Origin: Pseudomonas gingeri
Lineage (GTDB): Bacteria; Pseudomonadota; Gammaproteobacteria; Pseudomonadales; Pseudomonadaceae
Direction of reading: 5' to 3'
DNA: 64,000 nucleotides
Assembly (NCBI RefSeq): GCF_013386115.1
Contig: NZ_JACAOR010000016.1
Location: 1 to 64,000, forward strand
Below the pieces are notes generated by a model that did no database searches, was not told the DNA's origin, and worked only from the letters and a program-made list of their open reading frames with translations. Positions 6,856 to 16,503 of this stretch are shown one piece after another (the stretch's first letter is position 1; each line of letters starts with the position of its first letter). The position numbers were made by a program, and so were the translations under genes.

Positions 6856-8538
6856 ATGCGCCTGAGCCTGAAGGCCAAAGTCCTGTCCCTCGCGGTATTG
6901 CCGGTCCTGCTGTTCGCGGTCGTGATCAGCCTGACTACGGTGCTGATCCTGCGGAACCAGGCCCGCAACGAAGTCGAGGAAACCCGCGAGCGACTGATCT
7001 CCGAGGCCAAGGCCACCTTGCAGAGCTACGTGGCGGTGGCCATGACGGCGATCAAGCCGCTCTACGATGCCGCCGCGCCGGGGGACCAGGCGTCCCGTGA
7101 CCAGGTGATCAAACTGTTGTCGAGCATCAAGTACGGCAAGGACGGTTACTTCTTCGGCTACGATTCGCAGATCGTCCGGCTGTTCAAGAGCAACAGTCCG
7201 GAAGGCCTTGGCAAGAGCTTCAAGGATGCCCGCGACCCCAACGGCGTCTATGTGAATCGTGACCTGGTGCAGGTCGCCAAGGACGGAACCCACTACCTGC
7301 AATACAGCTCGCCGCTGCCGGGCAACGAAACGGTGCTGGTGCCCAAGCTCGGATACACCGAATACCTGGCCAAGTGGGACATGGCCATCGGCTCCTCGGT
7401 CAACCTCGATGGCATCGAAGCCCAGGTCGCGGTGGTCCAGGGCAAGGTCAACGAGCGCATGGAAGGCGTGGTGCTGAGCATTGTCGGGATTGCCGTGCTG
7501 GTACTGCTGGTGATTGCCGTGGTCGGGATGATCGTCGCCAATACCATTCTGCGGCCGCTGATCCTGATGAAAGCCAACCTCGACGATATCGCCGCCGGCG
7601 AGGGTGACCTCACGCACCGCCTGGCGATCACCAGCCAGGACGAACTGGGGCAACTGGCCGGCTCGTTCAACCGCTTTGTCGACAAGATCCACAGCCTGGT
7701 CCGGCAGATCACCGAGATGACCGGCCAGTTGACCGGACTGGTCGGCCAGGTCTCCGAGCAGGCCAACCGCTCGGAACAGGCGATGGAGCGCCAGCGCCAC
7801 GAAACCGATCAGGTCGCCACGGCGATCAACCAGATGTCGTCAGCCGCCCAGGAAGTCGCGCGCAGTGCCCAGGGCGCGGCGGTCGCGGCCCAGCAGACCG
7901 ATGCCGAAGGCCAGACCGCCAAGCGCGTGGTGGATGGCAGCATCCAGCAGATCCACGCGCTGGTGAATGATATCCGCAGCAGTGGTACGTCCCTGGACAG
8001 CCTGCAGCAGGACGTGACGTCGATTGTCAGCGTGCTGGGGGTGATCCGTTCGATTGCCGAGCAGACCAACCTGCTGGCGCTCAACGCGGCCATCGAGGCG
8101 GCCCGGGCCGGTGAAGCCGGGCGTGGTTTCGCGGTGGTCGCCGACGAGGTCCGCGCACTCGCCAGCCGGACCCAGCAGAGCACCCAGGAAATCCAGGGGA
8201 TGATCGATCGCCTGCAGTCGGGCACGCAGTTGGCGGTCGAGGCCATGCGTCGTTCCAGCGAGGCCGGCGACGGTACCTCGGTACGGGCCAACGAAGCGGG
8301 GGCTTCGCTGGATACCATGGCGCAGTTGATCGGCACCATCAATGCGATGAACGCGCAGATCGCCAGCGCCGCCGAGGAACAGACGGCGGTGGCCGAGGAG
8401 ATCAACCGCAGCGTGCACCAGATCGCCACGGCGGTGGACAGCGTGGCCGATGAAACCCAGCGGGGGGCCCAGACCTCCCGCAGCCTGGCCGAGCTGGGGC
8501 AGCGGTTGGGCAAGCTGGTGGGGCAGTTCCGGATCTGA
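6856..8538 (+). CDS. ctpM: Methyl-accepting chemotaxis protein with sCache sensor, CtpM-like
   Basis: A 560-residue receptor. TM1 (about 10-32) is followed by a single-Cache periplasmic domain, about 33-205, with the signature YGKDGYFFGYDSQ and later KWDMAIGSSVNLD. TM2 is VLSIVGIAVLVLLVIAVVGMI, then comes HAMP (ILRPL...GEGDLTHRL) and a signalling domain with EQTNLLALNAAIEAARAGEAG. Length, sCache type and the TlpQ-like neighbour match CtpM, the malate receptor of P. aeruginosa. The malate ligand is an inference. The start follows AAGAGAACACCACC, a modest ribosome site. It is divergent from the tlpQ-like gene and convergent with trhP, with a hairpin between. Confidence 0.8.
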   Translation: MRLSLKAKVLSLAVLPVLLFAVVISLTTVLILRNQARNEVEETRERLISEAKATLQSYVAVAMTAIKPLYDAAAPGDQASRDQVIKLLSSIKYGKDGYFFGYDSQIVRLFKSNSPEGLGKSFKDARDPNGVYVNRDLVQVAKDGTHYLQYSSPLPGNETVLVPKLGYTEYLAKWDMAIGSSVNLDGIEAQVAVVQGKVNERMEGVVLSIVGIAVLVLLVIAVVGMIVANTILRPLILMKANLDDIAAGEGDLTHRLAITSQDELGQLAGSFNRFVDKIHSLVRQITEMTGQLTGLVGQVSEQANRSEQAMERQRHETDQVATAINQMSSAAQEVARSAQGAAVAAQQTDAEGQTAKRVVDGSIQQIHALVNDIRSSGTSLDSLQQDVTSIVSVLGVIRSIAEQTNLLALNAAIEAARAGEAGRGFAVVADEVRALASRTQQSTQEIQGMIDRLQSGTQLAVEAMRRSSEAGDGTSVRANEAGASLDTMAQLIGTINAMNAQIASAAEEQTAVAEEINRSVHQIATAVDSVADETQRGAQTSRSLAELGQRLGKLVGQFRI

Positions 8539-8571
8539 AGGCATCGTCGGCCAGCCGGCTCCCCCCATCCC

Positions 8572-8607
8572 CTGTGGGAGCTGGCAGGCCGGCGAAGAGG
8601 CCGGCCC
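8572..8607. repeat. REP-like hairpin between convergent ctpM and trhP
   Basis: The sequence starts CTGTGGGAGCTGGC, the head of the Pseudomonas REP unit, and contains a 7-bp stem GGCCGGC/GCCGGCC (8587-8593 and 8600-8606) with a 6-nt loop. It is a diverged single REP unit that may also act as a terminator between the two convergent genes. Confidence 0.55.
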
Positions 8608-8620
8608 GGGCAGCACAACC

Positions 8621-9958
8621 CTACGAGCTGACCTGAATATCGCGCATCAACAAGCCGAAGCGCAGATCGACCTGATCCGGGATCGGCAGGTACACCGTAT
8701 GCCCATCTCCCGGCGCCACTGCAATCGCGCCGCCGCTGCCATTGCGCAGTTCATGCAGATCGAAATGAAAGTTGCCCCTGGGGGTCATCAATTCCAGGTG
8801 GTCGCCCAGCCCGAAGCGGTTCTTCACCTTGACCTCGGCCAGCCGGTCACGGCGTACTCCCGTCAATTCGCCGACAAACTGCTGGCGCTCGGAGACCGAA
8901 CTGCCGTTCTGGTAGTTCTGGTATTCGTCATGCACATGCCGGCGCAGGAAGCCCTCGGTATAGCCGCGTTGGGCCAGTGACTCGAGGTTGTGCATCAGGC
9001 TGCGGTCGAATTCGCGCCCGGCCACCGCATCGTCGATGGCTTGGCGATAGACCTGGGTGGTCCGTGCGCAGTAGAAGTGCGATTTGGTCCGGCCTTCGAT
9101 CTTCAGCGAGTGCACGCCCATGCGCGCCAGGCGCTCGACATGCTGCACCGCGCGCAGGTCCTTGGCATTCATGATGTAGGTGCCGTGTTCGTCTTCGAAG
9201 GCGGGCATCGACTCCTCGGGACGATTGGCTTCCTGCAGCAGGAACACCTGGTCGGTGGGTGCGCCCGCGCCCAGGGTCGGCTCGACCGGTTCGGGAGTGA
9301 AGGCCCTGACGATCTCGCCCGTGACGTTTTCCCCGGCCGGTTGTGCCGTGTACTTCCAGCGGCAGGCGTTGGTGCAACTGCCCTGGTTGGCGTCACGCCG
9401 GTTCAGGTAGCCGGACAACAGGCAGCGCCCCGAATAGGCCATGCACAAGGCGCCATGGACGAAGACTTCCAGCTCCATGTCCGGCACCTGCTCACGGATC
9501 TCGGCGATCTCTTCCAGGGACAGCTCCCGCGACAGGATGATCCGCGTCAACCCCAGTTGCTGCCAGAACCGCACGCTGGCCCAGTTCACTGTATTGGCCT
9601 GCACCGACAGGTGAATCGGCATCTGCGGGAAATGCTCGCGCACCAGCATGATCAGGCCCGGATCGGACATGATCAGTGCGTCCGGCGCCATCGCGACCAC
9701 CGGTGCCAGATCCTTGAGGAAGGTCTTGAGCTTGGCATTGTGCGGGGCGATGTTCACCACCACGTAGAAGCGCTTGCCCTGGGCCTGGGCTTCGCGGATG
9801 CCGAGGGCCAGGTTGGCATGGTCGAATTCGTTGTTGCGCACCCGCAGGCTGTAGCGCGGCTGGCCGGCGTACACCGCGTCGGCGCCGTAGGCAAAGGCAT
9901 AGCGCATGTTCTTGAGGGTGCCGGCGGGGGCCAGCAGTTCAGGGGCGGAAAGGGACAT
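8621..9958 (-). CDS. trhP: Peptidase U32-family tRNA hydroxylation protein (YegQ/TrhP)
   Basis: A 445-residue U32 protein matching E. coli YegQ/TrhP in length and start (LSAPELLAPAGTLKNMRYAFAYGADAVYAG). TrhP works in prephenate-dependent formation of 5-hydroxyuridine at tRNA position 34. The family's Fe-S/metal cysteines are visible in HGALCMAYSGRCLLSGY and RRDANQGSCTNACRWKY, roughly residues 168-205. The conserved LKIEGRTKSHFYCA segment is near 286-299. No protease catalytic motif is evident; the peptidase label is historical. It is a single gene with no cotranscribed partner, and the ATG at 9956-9958 is preceded by a purine-rich tract. Confidence 0.88.
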   Translation of the reverse strand: MSLSAPELLAPAGTLKNMRYAFAYGADAVYAGQPRYSLRVRNNEFDHANLALGIREAQAQGKRFYVVVNIAPHNAKLKTFLKDLAPVVAMAPDALIMSDPGLIMLVREHFPQMPIHLSVQANTVNWASVRFWQQLGLTRIILSRELSLEEIAEIREQVPDMELEVFVHGALCMAYSGRCLLSGYLNRRDANQGSCTNACRWKYTAQPAGENVTGEIVRAFTPEPVEPTLGAGAPTDQVFLLQEANRPEESMPAFEDEHGTYIMNAKDLRAVQHVERLARMGVHSLKIEGRTKSHFYCARTTQVYRQAIDDAVAGREFDRSLMHNLESLAQRGYTEGFLRRHVHDEYQNYQNGSSVSERQQFVGELTGVRRDRLAEVKVKNRFGLGDHLELMTPRGNFHFDLHELRNGSGGAIAVAPGDGHTVYLPIPDQVDLRFGLLMRDIQVSS

Positions 9959-10112
9959 GGTCGGATCGTTCGCAAAAAAGTCGCGAGGTTAAACCGCCCG
10001 GGCCCGGCGTTTATTGATCTGGGTCCAGACTGGGTGAACGAATGATCGTCGCCCGCGGACTAATGTGCGAGGGCCTGAGTGTCCCCGGCGTTTTTTTCCA
10101 GGTGGACCGGCC

Positions 10113-11177
10113 ATGAGCGAAACTTTCTTGCACAACAAATCCCTGCTGATCCTGCTGGCGTTGGTGACGATCGCCTTCCTGTGGATTCTCCAGCCGTTCT
10201 ACGGCGCGGTGTTCTGGGCGGTCATTCTCGGCATCATCTTCGCCCCCTTGCAACGTCGCCTGCTGCTGCGCCTGAATGCCCGGCGCAACCTGGCGGCGCT
10301 GTGCACCCTGGGGATCTGCCTGGTGATCGCGGTGCTGCCGGTGATCGTCATCTCTGCCTTGCTGGTGCAGGAAGGCACGACGCTGTACCGGAGTATCGAA
10401 AGCGGCCAGCTGGATATCGCCGGTCATGTCGCGCAGTTCAAGCATCTGCTACCGGGGGCGATCCAGCGCGGGCTCGATCGGTTCGGGCTGGGTGACCTCA
10501 ACGGGCTCCAGGCCAAGGTGGTCCAGGGGATGACGCAAGGCAGCCAGTTGCTTGCCAGCCAGGCCGTCAGCGTCGGGCAGGGCACCTTCGAGTTCGTGGT
10601 GAGCTTTTTCATCATGCTCTACCTGCTGTTTTTCTTCCTGCGCGACGGTCCGGAGCTGGTGCGCCGGATCCGCGCGGCCGTGCCCCTGGCCGAGCAGCAG
10701 AAGCGCCGCCTGCAACTGAAGTTCAACCGCGTGGTGCGGGCCACGGTGAAGGGCAACCTGCTGGTGGCGGTGACCCAGGGTGCCCTGGGCGGCGTGATCT
10801 TCTGGCTGCTGGATATCCCCAGCGCCTTGCTCTGGGCGGTGACCATGGCCTTTCTGTCGCTGTTGCCGGCGGTGGGCGCGGGGATCGTCTGGGCACCGGT
10901 GGCGGTGTATTTCCTGATGACCGGGGCCATCTGGCAAGGCGTGGTGCTGGCGCTGTTCGGGGTGCTGGTGATCGGTCTGGTGGACAATGTCCTGCGTCCG
11001 ATCCTGGTGGGCAAGGACACGCGCATGCCCGACTACCTGATCCTGATCAGTACCCTGGGCGGGTTGTCGGTATTCGGCCTGAACGGCTTTGTCATCGGCC
11101 CGCTGATCGCGGCCTTGTTCCTGTCCAGCTGGGGCATCTTCACCGAGAGCAAGAGACGGGTGAAGCTGCCCGCCTGA
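10113..11177 (+). CDS. AI-2E family (PerM/YdiK-like) membrane transporter
   Basis: The ATG at 10113 (MSETFLHNKSLLI), seven bases after AGGTGGA, gives 354 residues. About seven or eight membrane helices are visible: two near the N-terminus (LLILLALVTIAFLWIL and FWAVILGIIFAPL), a third at 65-85, a central amphipathic region, then a C-terminal cluster from FVVSFFIMLYLLFFFLRDGP onward. The family signature VDNVLRPILVGKDTRMPDYLILISTLGG is present (about 291-318). Proteins of this family are permeases with varied or unknown substrates, some acting as Na+/H+ antiporters. The autoinducer-2 label alone does not establish AI-2 export. It is convergent with the TonB-dependent receptor, five bases apart. 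Confidence 0.85.
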   Translation: MSETFLHNKSLLILLALVTIAFLWILQPFYGAVFWAVILGIIFAPLQRRLLLRLNARRNLAALCTLGICLVIAVLPVIVISALLVQEGTTLYRSIESGQLDIAGHVAQFKHLLPGAIQRGLDRFGLGDLNGLQAKVVQGMTQGSQLLASQAVSVGQGTFEFVVSFFIMLYLLFFFLRDGPELVRRIRAAVPLAEQQKRRLQLKFNRVVRATVKGNLLVAVTQGALGGVIFWLLDIPSALLWAVTMAFLSLLPAVGAGIVWAPVAVYFLMTGAIWQGVVLALFGVLVIGLVDNVLRPILVGKDTRMPDYLILISTLGGLSVFGLNGFVIGPLIAALFLSSWGIFTESKRRVKLPA

Positions 11178-11182
11178 GCCCA

Positions 11183-13321
11183 TCACCTGAAACTGTAGGA
11201 AACCCCGGCGTACACCCCCATGCCCTCGCCAGGCACCGAACGGGCCGCATCGGCGCCCTTGTCGTCGTAGCCCGGCACCACCACGGCGGCATAGCGCTCG
11301 TTGCCCAGGTTGCGCAAGTCCAGCCAGGTCTGCCAGTCCTGCCTGGGCGAGGCATAACCCAGGGTTGCACCGAGCAGGGCGTAGGACGAGGCGTAGCGTG
11401 AATTGGCGTAGTCCACGGCGATGCGTGAGGCCATCTGCGTGTTCAGGCCGACATAGACACCGCTCGGATGGGCGTAACGGATTTGTGCCTGGTAGTAATG
11501 CTGCGGGATGCCCGGCAGGCGATTGTCGCCGAACGCCGCGTCGTCGCGATAATGGAAGTCGCTGAGGGTGTAGGCCTGGCGCAAGGATACCTGGCCCAGC
11601 TCCGGACGTTCCCACAACAGGCTTTCCAGCCCGGCCTCGATGCCCTGGTGCACGGTGGGACTGGCATTCACCTCGCCGGTGATCTGCGCCTGGGTCTGCG
11701 TGGCGGCCTGCATCTCCACCGTCAGCAGTTCATGACGGACTGCTGAGTAGTACCAGGCCAGGTCCCATTTACCGAGCCAGGCTTCGCCGCGGCTACCCAG
11801 TTCGAGGGTGGTCGCGGTCTGGTTCTTCAGTTCCACCGGCGTGCTTTGCAGGCCGGTGGCCGCACCATTGCCCGCGCTGAAGCGGGTCCCCGAACTCCAG
11901 ATCAGCGCCCATGGATGCGGTGGCTCGACCGAGCGGCCGAGATTGCCATAGACCTGCAAGCGCGGGCTGAACTCGTAGCGCAGGCCTACCCGTGGCGCGT
12001 AGTCCCAGTCGTGCTGGCTGACCTTGCCGCCGCTGGCCGGGTAACTCACATCGCTTTCGCGGCGGGTATAGATCATCGCCAGGCCGGTGGTCAGCCAGAG
12101 ATCGGGCAGCACTTCCAGGTCATTGCCGGCGTGCAGCACATTGTCCGAGCCCTGGTAACTGAAATCGCGGGTCCTGGTGCCGACCGGGTAGAGCGGGTTG
12201 GTCTGGACCCGGACAAATTCCGAGGCGCCGCTATTGGGCAGGTGCCTGGTGCTGCGCCAGCCCAGGGTGCTTTTGCTTTCCAGGCCGAACAGCGTGTCGC
12301 GGCGGGTGTAATTCAAGGTGCCACTGACATCGGTGTAGGCCACCTTCAGGCGGTTGGGACCTTCGCGCAGGTCCATCGGGTAGTCGTGGTAGACCAGTCC
12401 GATCTCGAGCTGCGAATCATCGTCCAGATACATCGTGGTCTTGCTGCCCAGCCAGGTACTGCCCGGCTGCGGGCGACTGGCGTCACGACTGACATAGAGC
12501 GGGTTGGCGGCGCGCGGGTGATGCTTGATCTGGTCCTGGGTCACACGTCCGGCCAGCTCGTTGTCGGTTTCGCGATAACGCAGGTACAGGCGGGTCTCCA
12601 GTTCCGGGCTGAAGCGATAGCCGACATTGGCCGCGAGGCCTTTGCTGCTGCCCCGGGTATGGTCCTGATAGCCATCATCGTCCGAGTCGGTCAGGGCGAG
12701 GTAATAATCCAGGTCGCCGAGGACCTGGCCGGAACTGACCTGGCGCTTGCGATAACCATGGCTGCCGGTTTCATAACGCACCTGCAGCGGCGCGGCATCC
12801 CGTCCGGTGTGGGTCACATAGTCGATGGCTCCGCCGAGGGCCAGGGAGCCCCGGTCGAAGCCGTTGGCACCACGCAGCACTTCGGCACGGCTGAGCCACA
12901 GCGGTTCGAACAGTTCATAGGGCGTGCCACCGGGACCGGTCAGTGGCAGGCCGTCGAACAGTGTGTAGATCCCTGAGCCGTGGGCACCGGGTGCGCGGTT
13001 GATGCCCGAGCCGCGAATCGACACCTTGGTGCCGTCATTGCCGGCCGACTGGGCATAAACCCCGGGTTGGTAGGCCAGCACGTCCTGGTTGCTGGCGGTG
13101 CGGCCGTTTTCGACGCGTTCGAGATCGATCAGGTTGCTGGCACCGGGAATCTCGTGCAGTTGCGCACGGGCATTGTCGAGCTCGCTGATCTCTTCGCTGC
13201 GTACGTCCACCTCGCCGAGTTCCAGTGGGGCGGGCGCGGCTTGCAACGGTGCGGCGCAGAACAGCGCCGCCAGCGGCAACAGGGAAGAGGGCAGCAGGGA
13301 GGAGGGCAGGGCGATGCGCAT
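11183..13321 (-). CDS. TonB-dependent outer-membrane receptor (siderophore/iron type)
   Basis: The ATG at 13319-13321 gives 712 residues; a TTG one codon earlier is possible. A signal peptide with an internal repeat (PSSLLPSSLLPLAALFCAAPLQA) precedes a TonB-box-like LGEVDVRSE. The plug domain follows (DVLAYQPGVYAQS, KVSIRGSGI, AEVLRGANGFDRGSLALGGAIDYVTH), then a 22-strand barrel ending GVYAGVSYSFR. There is no N-terminal secretin-like signalling domain, so it is not a FecA-type transducer. The upstream Fur-box-like site and overall shape suggest ferric-siderophore or citrate-type uptake, but the substrate is not identifiable. No sigma/anti-sigma or transport genes adjoin it, so it is a lone receptor between perM-like and nuoN. 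Confidence 0.85.
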   Translation of the reverse strand: MRIALPSSLLPSSLLPLAALFCAAPLQAAPAPLELGEVDVRSEEISELDNARAQLHEIPGASNLIDLERVENGRTASNQDVLAYQPGVYAQSAGNDGTKVSIRGSGINRAPGAHGSGIYTLFDGLPLTGPGGTPYELFEPLWLSRAEVLRGANGFDRGSLALGGAIDYVTHTGRDAAPLQVRYETGSHGYRKRQVSSGQVLGDLDYYLALTDSDDDGYQDHTRGSSKGLAANVGYRFSPELETRLYLRYRETDNELAGRVTQDQIKHHPRAANPLYVSRDASRPQPGSTWLGSKTTMYLDDDSQLEIGLVYHDYPMDLREGPNRLKVAYTDVSGTLNYTRRDTLFGLESKSTLGWRSTRHLPNSGASEFVRVQTNPLYPVGTRTRDFSYQGSDNVLHAGNDLEVLPDLWLTTGLAMIYTRRESDVSYPASGGKVSQHDWDYAPRVGLRYEFSPRLQVYGNLGRSVEPPHPWALIWSSGTRFSAGNGAATGLQSTPVELKNQTATTLELGSRGEAWLGKWDLAWYYSAVRHELLTVEMQAATQTQAQITGEVNASPTVHQGIEAGLESLLWERPELGQVSLRQAYTLSDFHYRDDAAFGDNRLPGIPQHYYQAQIRYAHPSGVYVGLNTQMASRIAVDYANSRYASSYALLGATLGYASPRQDWQTWLDLRNLGNERYAAVVVPGYDDKGADAARSVPGEGMGVYAGVSYSFR

Positions 13322-13365
13322 CAATCGGGGCTCGGCGGAACAGGGCGCGCCAGCCTATAGAAGTC

Positions 13366-13384
13366 GAGAATCGTTCGCAATGAA
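13366..13384 (-). promoter_or_regulatory. Fur-box-like site upstream of the TonB-dependent receptor
   Basis: On the minus strand the core is ATTGCGAACGATTCTC, close to the NATTGCGAATGATTCTCATT pattern common before Pseudomonas iron-uptake receptor genes. It ends a few bases before a TATAGG -10-like element (about 13354-13359) and 45 bases before the start codon, a suitable place for Fur repression. Confidence 0.5.
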
Positions 13385-13406
13385 TTGACGGTGCGCTGAA
13401 AACAAA

Positions 13407-13438
13407 ACACCCCGCCGGAGTTGCCTCGGGCGGGGTGT
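13407..13438 (-). terminator. Intrinsic terminator after nuoN
   Basis: A 10-bp stem, ACACCCCGCC (13407-13416) with GGCGGGGTGT (13429-13438), and a 12-nt loop. On the minus strand it is followed by TTTTGTTTTC. It lies 20 bases past the nuoN stop and ends the nuo operon. Confidence 0.88.
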
Positions 13439-13459
13439 CGGGTCCTTCTGGCTGCTTGC

Positions 13460-14923
13460 TTAGCTAGCCAGTACCGCGTGTTGCACCAGCTCCAGCAATG
13501 GCTGCGGGTACAGGCCGAGGAAGAAGGCCAGGACCGCGATTGCCAGCAGCATCACGCCGCCTGCACGTTGTTCCCAATGCAACTGGGCATCGTGGCGACG
13601 CAGGTTCGGCTCGATCAGGTACAGGGTGACCATCACGCGCAGGTAGTAGAAGACGCCGATGGCGCTACCGATCACCAGGGAACCGATCAACCACCAGTGC
13701 TGGGATTCGACACCGGTCGCGATGATGTAGAACTTGCCGATGAAGCCGGCGGTCAGCGGGATACCGGCCAGGGACAGCATCATCACGGTCAGCACGGCGG
13801 TCAGGTACGGACGGCGCCAGAACAGGCCGCGGTATTCGTACAGGGCATCCATGTCACGGCCGTTGTACGGCGAGGACATCAGGGTGATCACGCCGAAGGC
13901 GCCGAGGCTGGTGATCACGTAGGTGACCAGGTACACGCCCATGGCTTCCAGCGCCAGGCCCTTGCTCGCCACCAGGGCGATCAGCAGGTAGCCGAAGTGG
14001 GCGATGGACGAGTAACCGAGCAGACGCTTGAGGTTGCTCTGGGTCAGCGCCAGCAGGTTGCCGACCAGGATCGACGCGACGGCAATCACCGCCAGCACAT
14101 TGCTCAGGACGCCACTGCTGGCGACCGGCGAGATCTGGAACAGGCGGATCATCACCGCGAACACGGCCACCTTGCTGGCGGTGGCCAGGAAGGCCGCCAC
14201 CGGCGCCGGGGCGCCTTCGTAGACGTCCGGGGTCCAGAGGTGGAACGGCACCAGCGACAGCTTGAACGCCAGGCCGACCAGCATCATGCCCAGGCCCAGC
14301 TGGGCAATCGGGCTTGGCAGGCCGGTGGCGGCCAGGGCGTGGCCGATACCGGTGAAGCTCAGGGTGCCGGCTTCGGCGTAGAGCAGGGCCATGCCGAACA
14401 GCAGGAACGCGGAACCGGCAGCCGACAGCACCATGTACTTGATACCGGCTTCCAGCGAGCGCTTGTTGAAGAAGGCATAGGCCACCAGGCCGTAGACCGG
14501 TACCGAGAGCAGTTCCAGGCCGATGAACAGGCTGGCCAGGTGCTGCGCGCTGACCAGGACCAGGCCGCCGGCGGCGGCCATCAGGATCAGCAGGTACAGT
14601 TCTTCGCGGTTGCCCGGGTAACCCGAGCCGCCATCACCCAGGTAGGCGTGGGCGAGGGTGACGCAAGCCAGCGTCGCCACCAGGATCAACGCCATGTACA
14701 GGCAGGCGAAATCGTCGATCTGGATCAGCGGTGTCACCACCAGGGGGGCGACTTTCAGCGCCGGCAGAATCGACAGCAGCGCCAGGTTGAGACCGGCCAC
14801 CGAGAGCAGGAAGGTCTGTGAGTGGTTGCGGCGCCAGGCGATTGCCAGCATCACCACGATAATGGTGAGGCTGGTGATCAGCAGCGGCGCCAGCGCGATA
14901 AAGTGTTGGATCGTGAATTCCAT
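13460..14923 (-). CDS. nuoN: NADH-quinone oxidoreductase subunit N
   Basis: Start chosen at MEFTIQHFIALAPLL (ATG 14921-14923), giving 487 residues, the normal NuoN length; the longer frame into nuoM is not needed. It is one of three antiporter-like proton-pumping subunits of complex I in the inner membrane, with about 14 helices. The Mrp/ND2 core is visible (ELLSVPVYGLVAYAF; KLSLVPFHLWTPDVYEGAPAPVAAFLATASKVA), including the lysines and glutamate of the proton channel. It is the last gene of the operon, seven bases after nuoM, and is followed by a terminator. Confidence 0.97.
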   Translation of the reverse strand: MEFTIQHFIALAPLLITSLTIIVVMLAIAWRRNHSQTFLLSVAGLNLALLSILPALKVAPLVVTPLIQIDDFACLYMALILVATLACVTLAHAYLGDGGSGYPGNREELYLLILMAAAGGLVLVSAQHLASLFIGLELLSVPVYGLVAYAFFNKRSLEAGIKYMVLSAAGSAFLLFGMALLYAEAGTLSFTGIGHALAATGLPSPIAQLGLGMMLVGLAFKLSLVPFHLWTPDVYEGAPAPVAAFLATASKVAVFAVMIRLFQISPVASSGVLSNVLAVIAVASILVGNLLALTQSNLKRLLGYSSIAHFGYLLIALVASKGLALEAMGVYLVTYVITSLGAFGVITLMSSPYNGRDMDALYEYRGLFWRRPYLTAVLTVMMLSLAGIPLTAGFIGKFYIIATGVESQHWWLIGSLVIGSAIGVFYYLRVMVTLYLIEPNLRRHDAQLHWEQRAGGVMLLAIAVLAFFLGLYPQPLLELVQHAVLAS

Positions 14924-14930
14924 AGCGCTC

Positions 14931-16463
14931 TTACCGGGCCGAAGCGAGTTGAGTGAAGGCGGTGCCGAGCCACTGCTGCACGCCATGCATGGTGGCGGCA
15001 GAGGTGTCGAGGAACGGTTGCGGGTACACGCCGATGTAGATCAGCAGTGCCGCAAGACCGAGCACCATGGCCAGTTCGCGACCGTCCATGCCGTGCAGCA
15101 CTTCGTCCGACTTGGCCGGACCGAAGTAGGCGCGGTGGATCATGATCAGCGAGTAGACCGAACCGAACACCAGGCCGGAAGTGGCAATCGCGGTGATCCA
15201 TGGCGCACTGACGAAGGTGCCGATGAGGATCAGGAACTCGCCGACGAAGTTGCCGGTTCCCGGCAGCCCCAGCGAGGCGGCGGCGAAGAACAGGCTGATG
15301 GCCGGCAGGTAGGCGATCTTCGACCACAGGCCACCCATTTCACGCATGTCGCGGGTGTGGGTGCGCTCGTAGAGCTGGCCGCTGAGGATAAACAGTGCCG
15401 CCGCCGACAGGCCGTGGGCGAGCATCTGGATCACCGCGCCTTGCAGGGCCTGCTGGCTGCCGGAGTAGATCCCGATCAGTACGAAGCCCATGTGCGAGAC
15501 GCTGGAGAAGGCGATCAGGCGCTTGATGTCGGTTTGGGCGAAGGCCAGGAAGGCACCGTAGAAGATCCCGATCAGACCCAGGGTCATGGCGATCGGCGCG
15601 AACTCGGCCGAGGCATTCGGGAACAGCGGCAGGGCGAAACGCAGCAGACCATAGGCAGCGGTCTTCAACAGGATACCGGCCAGGTCGACGGAACCGGCGG
15701 TCGGCGCCTGGGCGTGGGCGTCCGGCAGCCAGGAGTGGAACGGTACCACCGGCAGCTTGACCGCGAAGGCGATGAAGAAACCGAGCATCAGGATGTACTC
15801 GGTGGTCAGCGACATCTTGGTCTTCAACAGGTCGGCGTAGTTGAAAGTGATCACGCCGGTGTTGTTGAAGTTGACCAGTACCAGGCCGAGGATCGCCACC
15901 AGCATGATCAGGCCGGAAGCCTGGGTGAAGATGAAGAACTTGGTCGCCGCGTAGATCCGGGTCTTCTTGCCGTCCGAAGAACTGTGACCCCAGAGCGCGA
16001 TGAGGAAGTACATCGGCACCAGCATCATTTCCCAGAAGAAGAAGAACATGAACAGGTCGAGGGCCAGGAACACGCCGACGACACCGCCCAGGATCCACAT
16101 CAGGTTCAGGTGGAAGAAGCCCACGTGACGCTGGATCTCTTTCCACGAGCAGAGTACCGAGAGGATACCCAGCAGGCCGGTCAGCAGGATCATCAACAGC
16201 GACAGGCCGTCGAGGGCCAGGTGCACGTTGATGCCGAAGCGCTGGATCCAGACGTGCTTGAACTCAATCGCCCAGGTGGGATCGGCGCCGGGTGCCGGCG
16301 CGAACGAGTAATCCCCGTGGGCCCACAGCCAGAGGCCGAGGGCGAGTTCGAGGGACATGGTCAGCAGCGCAATCCAGCGGGGGAGGGTAGAGCCGAAACG
16401 CTCACCCAGCCAGCACAGCAGGCCACCGATAAAGGGGATCAGGATTAGCCAAGGCAGAATCAT
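14931..16463 (-). CDS. nuoM: NADH-quinone oxidoreductase subunit M
   Basis: 510 residues, 14 predicted helices, antiporter-like subunit of the membrane arm. Diagnostic segments are FFFWEMMLVPMYFLIALWG (the glutamate of the channel), AVKLPVVPFHSWLPDAHAQAPTAGSVDLAGILLKTAAYG and IKRLIAFSSVSHMGFVLIG. It works with NuoL and NuoN in proton translocation coupled to quinone reduction. It lies between nuoL (40 bases before) and nuoN. Confidence 0.97.
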   Translation of the reverse strand: MILPWLILIPFIGGLLCWLGERFGSTLPRWIALLTMSLELALGLWLWAHGDYSFAPAPGADPTWAIEFKHVWIQRFGINVHLALDGLSLLMILLTGLLGILSVLCSWKEIQRHVGFFHLNLMWILGGVVGVFLALDLFMFFFFWEMMLVPMYFLIALWGHSSSDGKKTRIYAATKFFIFTQASGLIMLVAILGLVLVNFNNTGVITFNYADLLKTKMSLTTEYILMLGFFIAFAVKLPVVPFHSWLPDAHAQAPTAGSVDLAGILLKTAAYGLLRFALPLFPNASAEFAPIAMTLGLIGIFYGAFLAFAQTDIKRLIAFSSVSHMGFVLIGIYSGSQQALQGAVIQMLAHGLSAAALFILSGQLYERTHTRDMREMGGLWSKIAYLPAISLFFAAASLGLPGTGNFVGEFLILIGTFVSAPWITAIATSGLVFGSVYSLIMIHRAYFGPAKSDEVLHGMDGRELAMVLGLAALLIYIGVYPQPFLDTSAATMHGVQQWLGTAFTQLASAR

Positions 16464-16503
16464 GACGGGCTCAATTCCTTTCGCAATGTCGCAAGGTTCA
16501 TAG

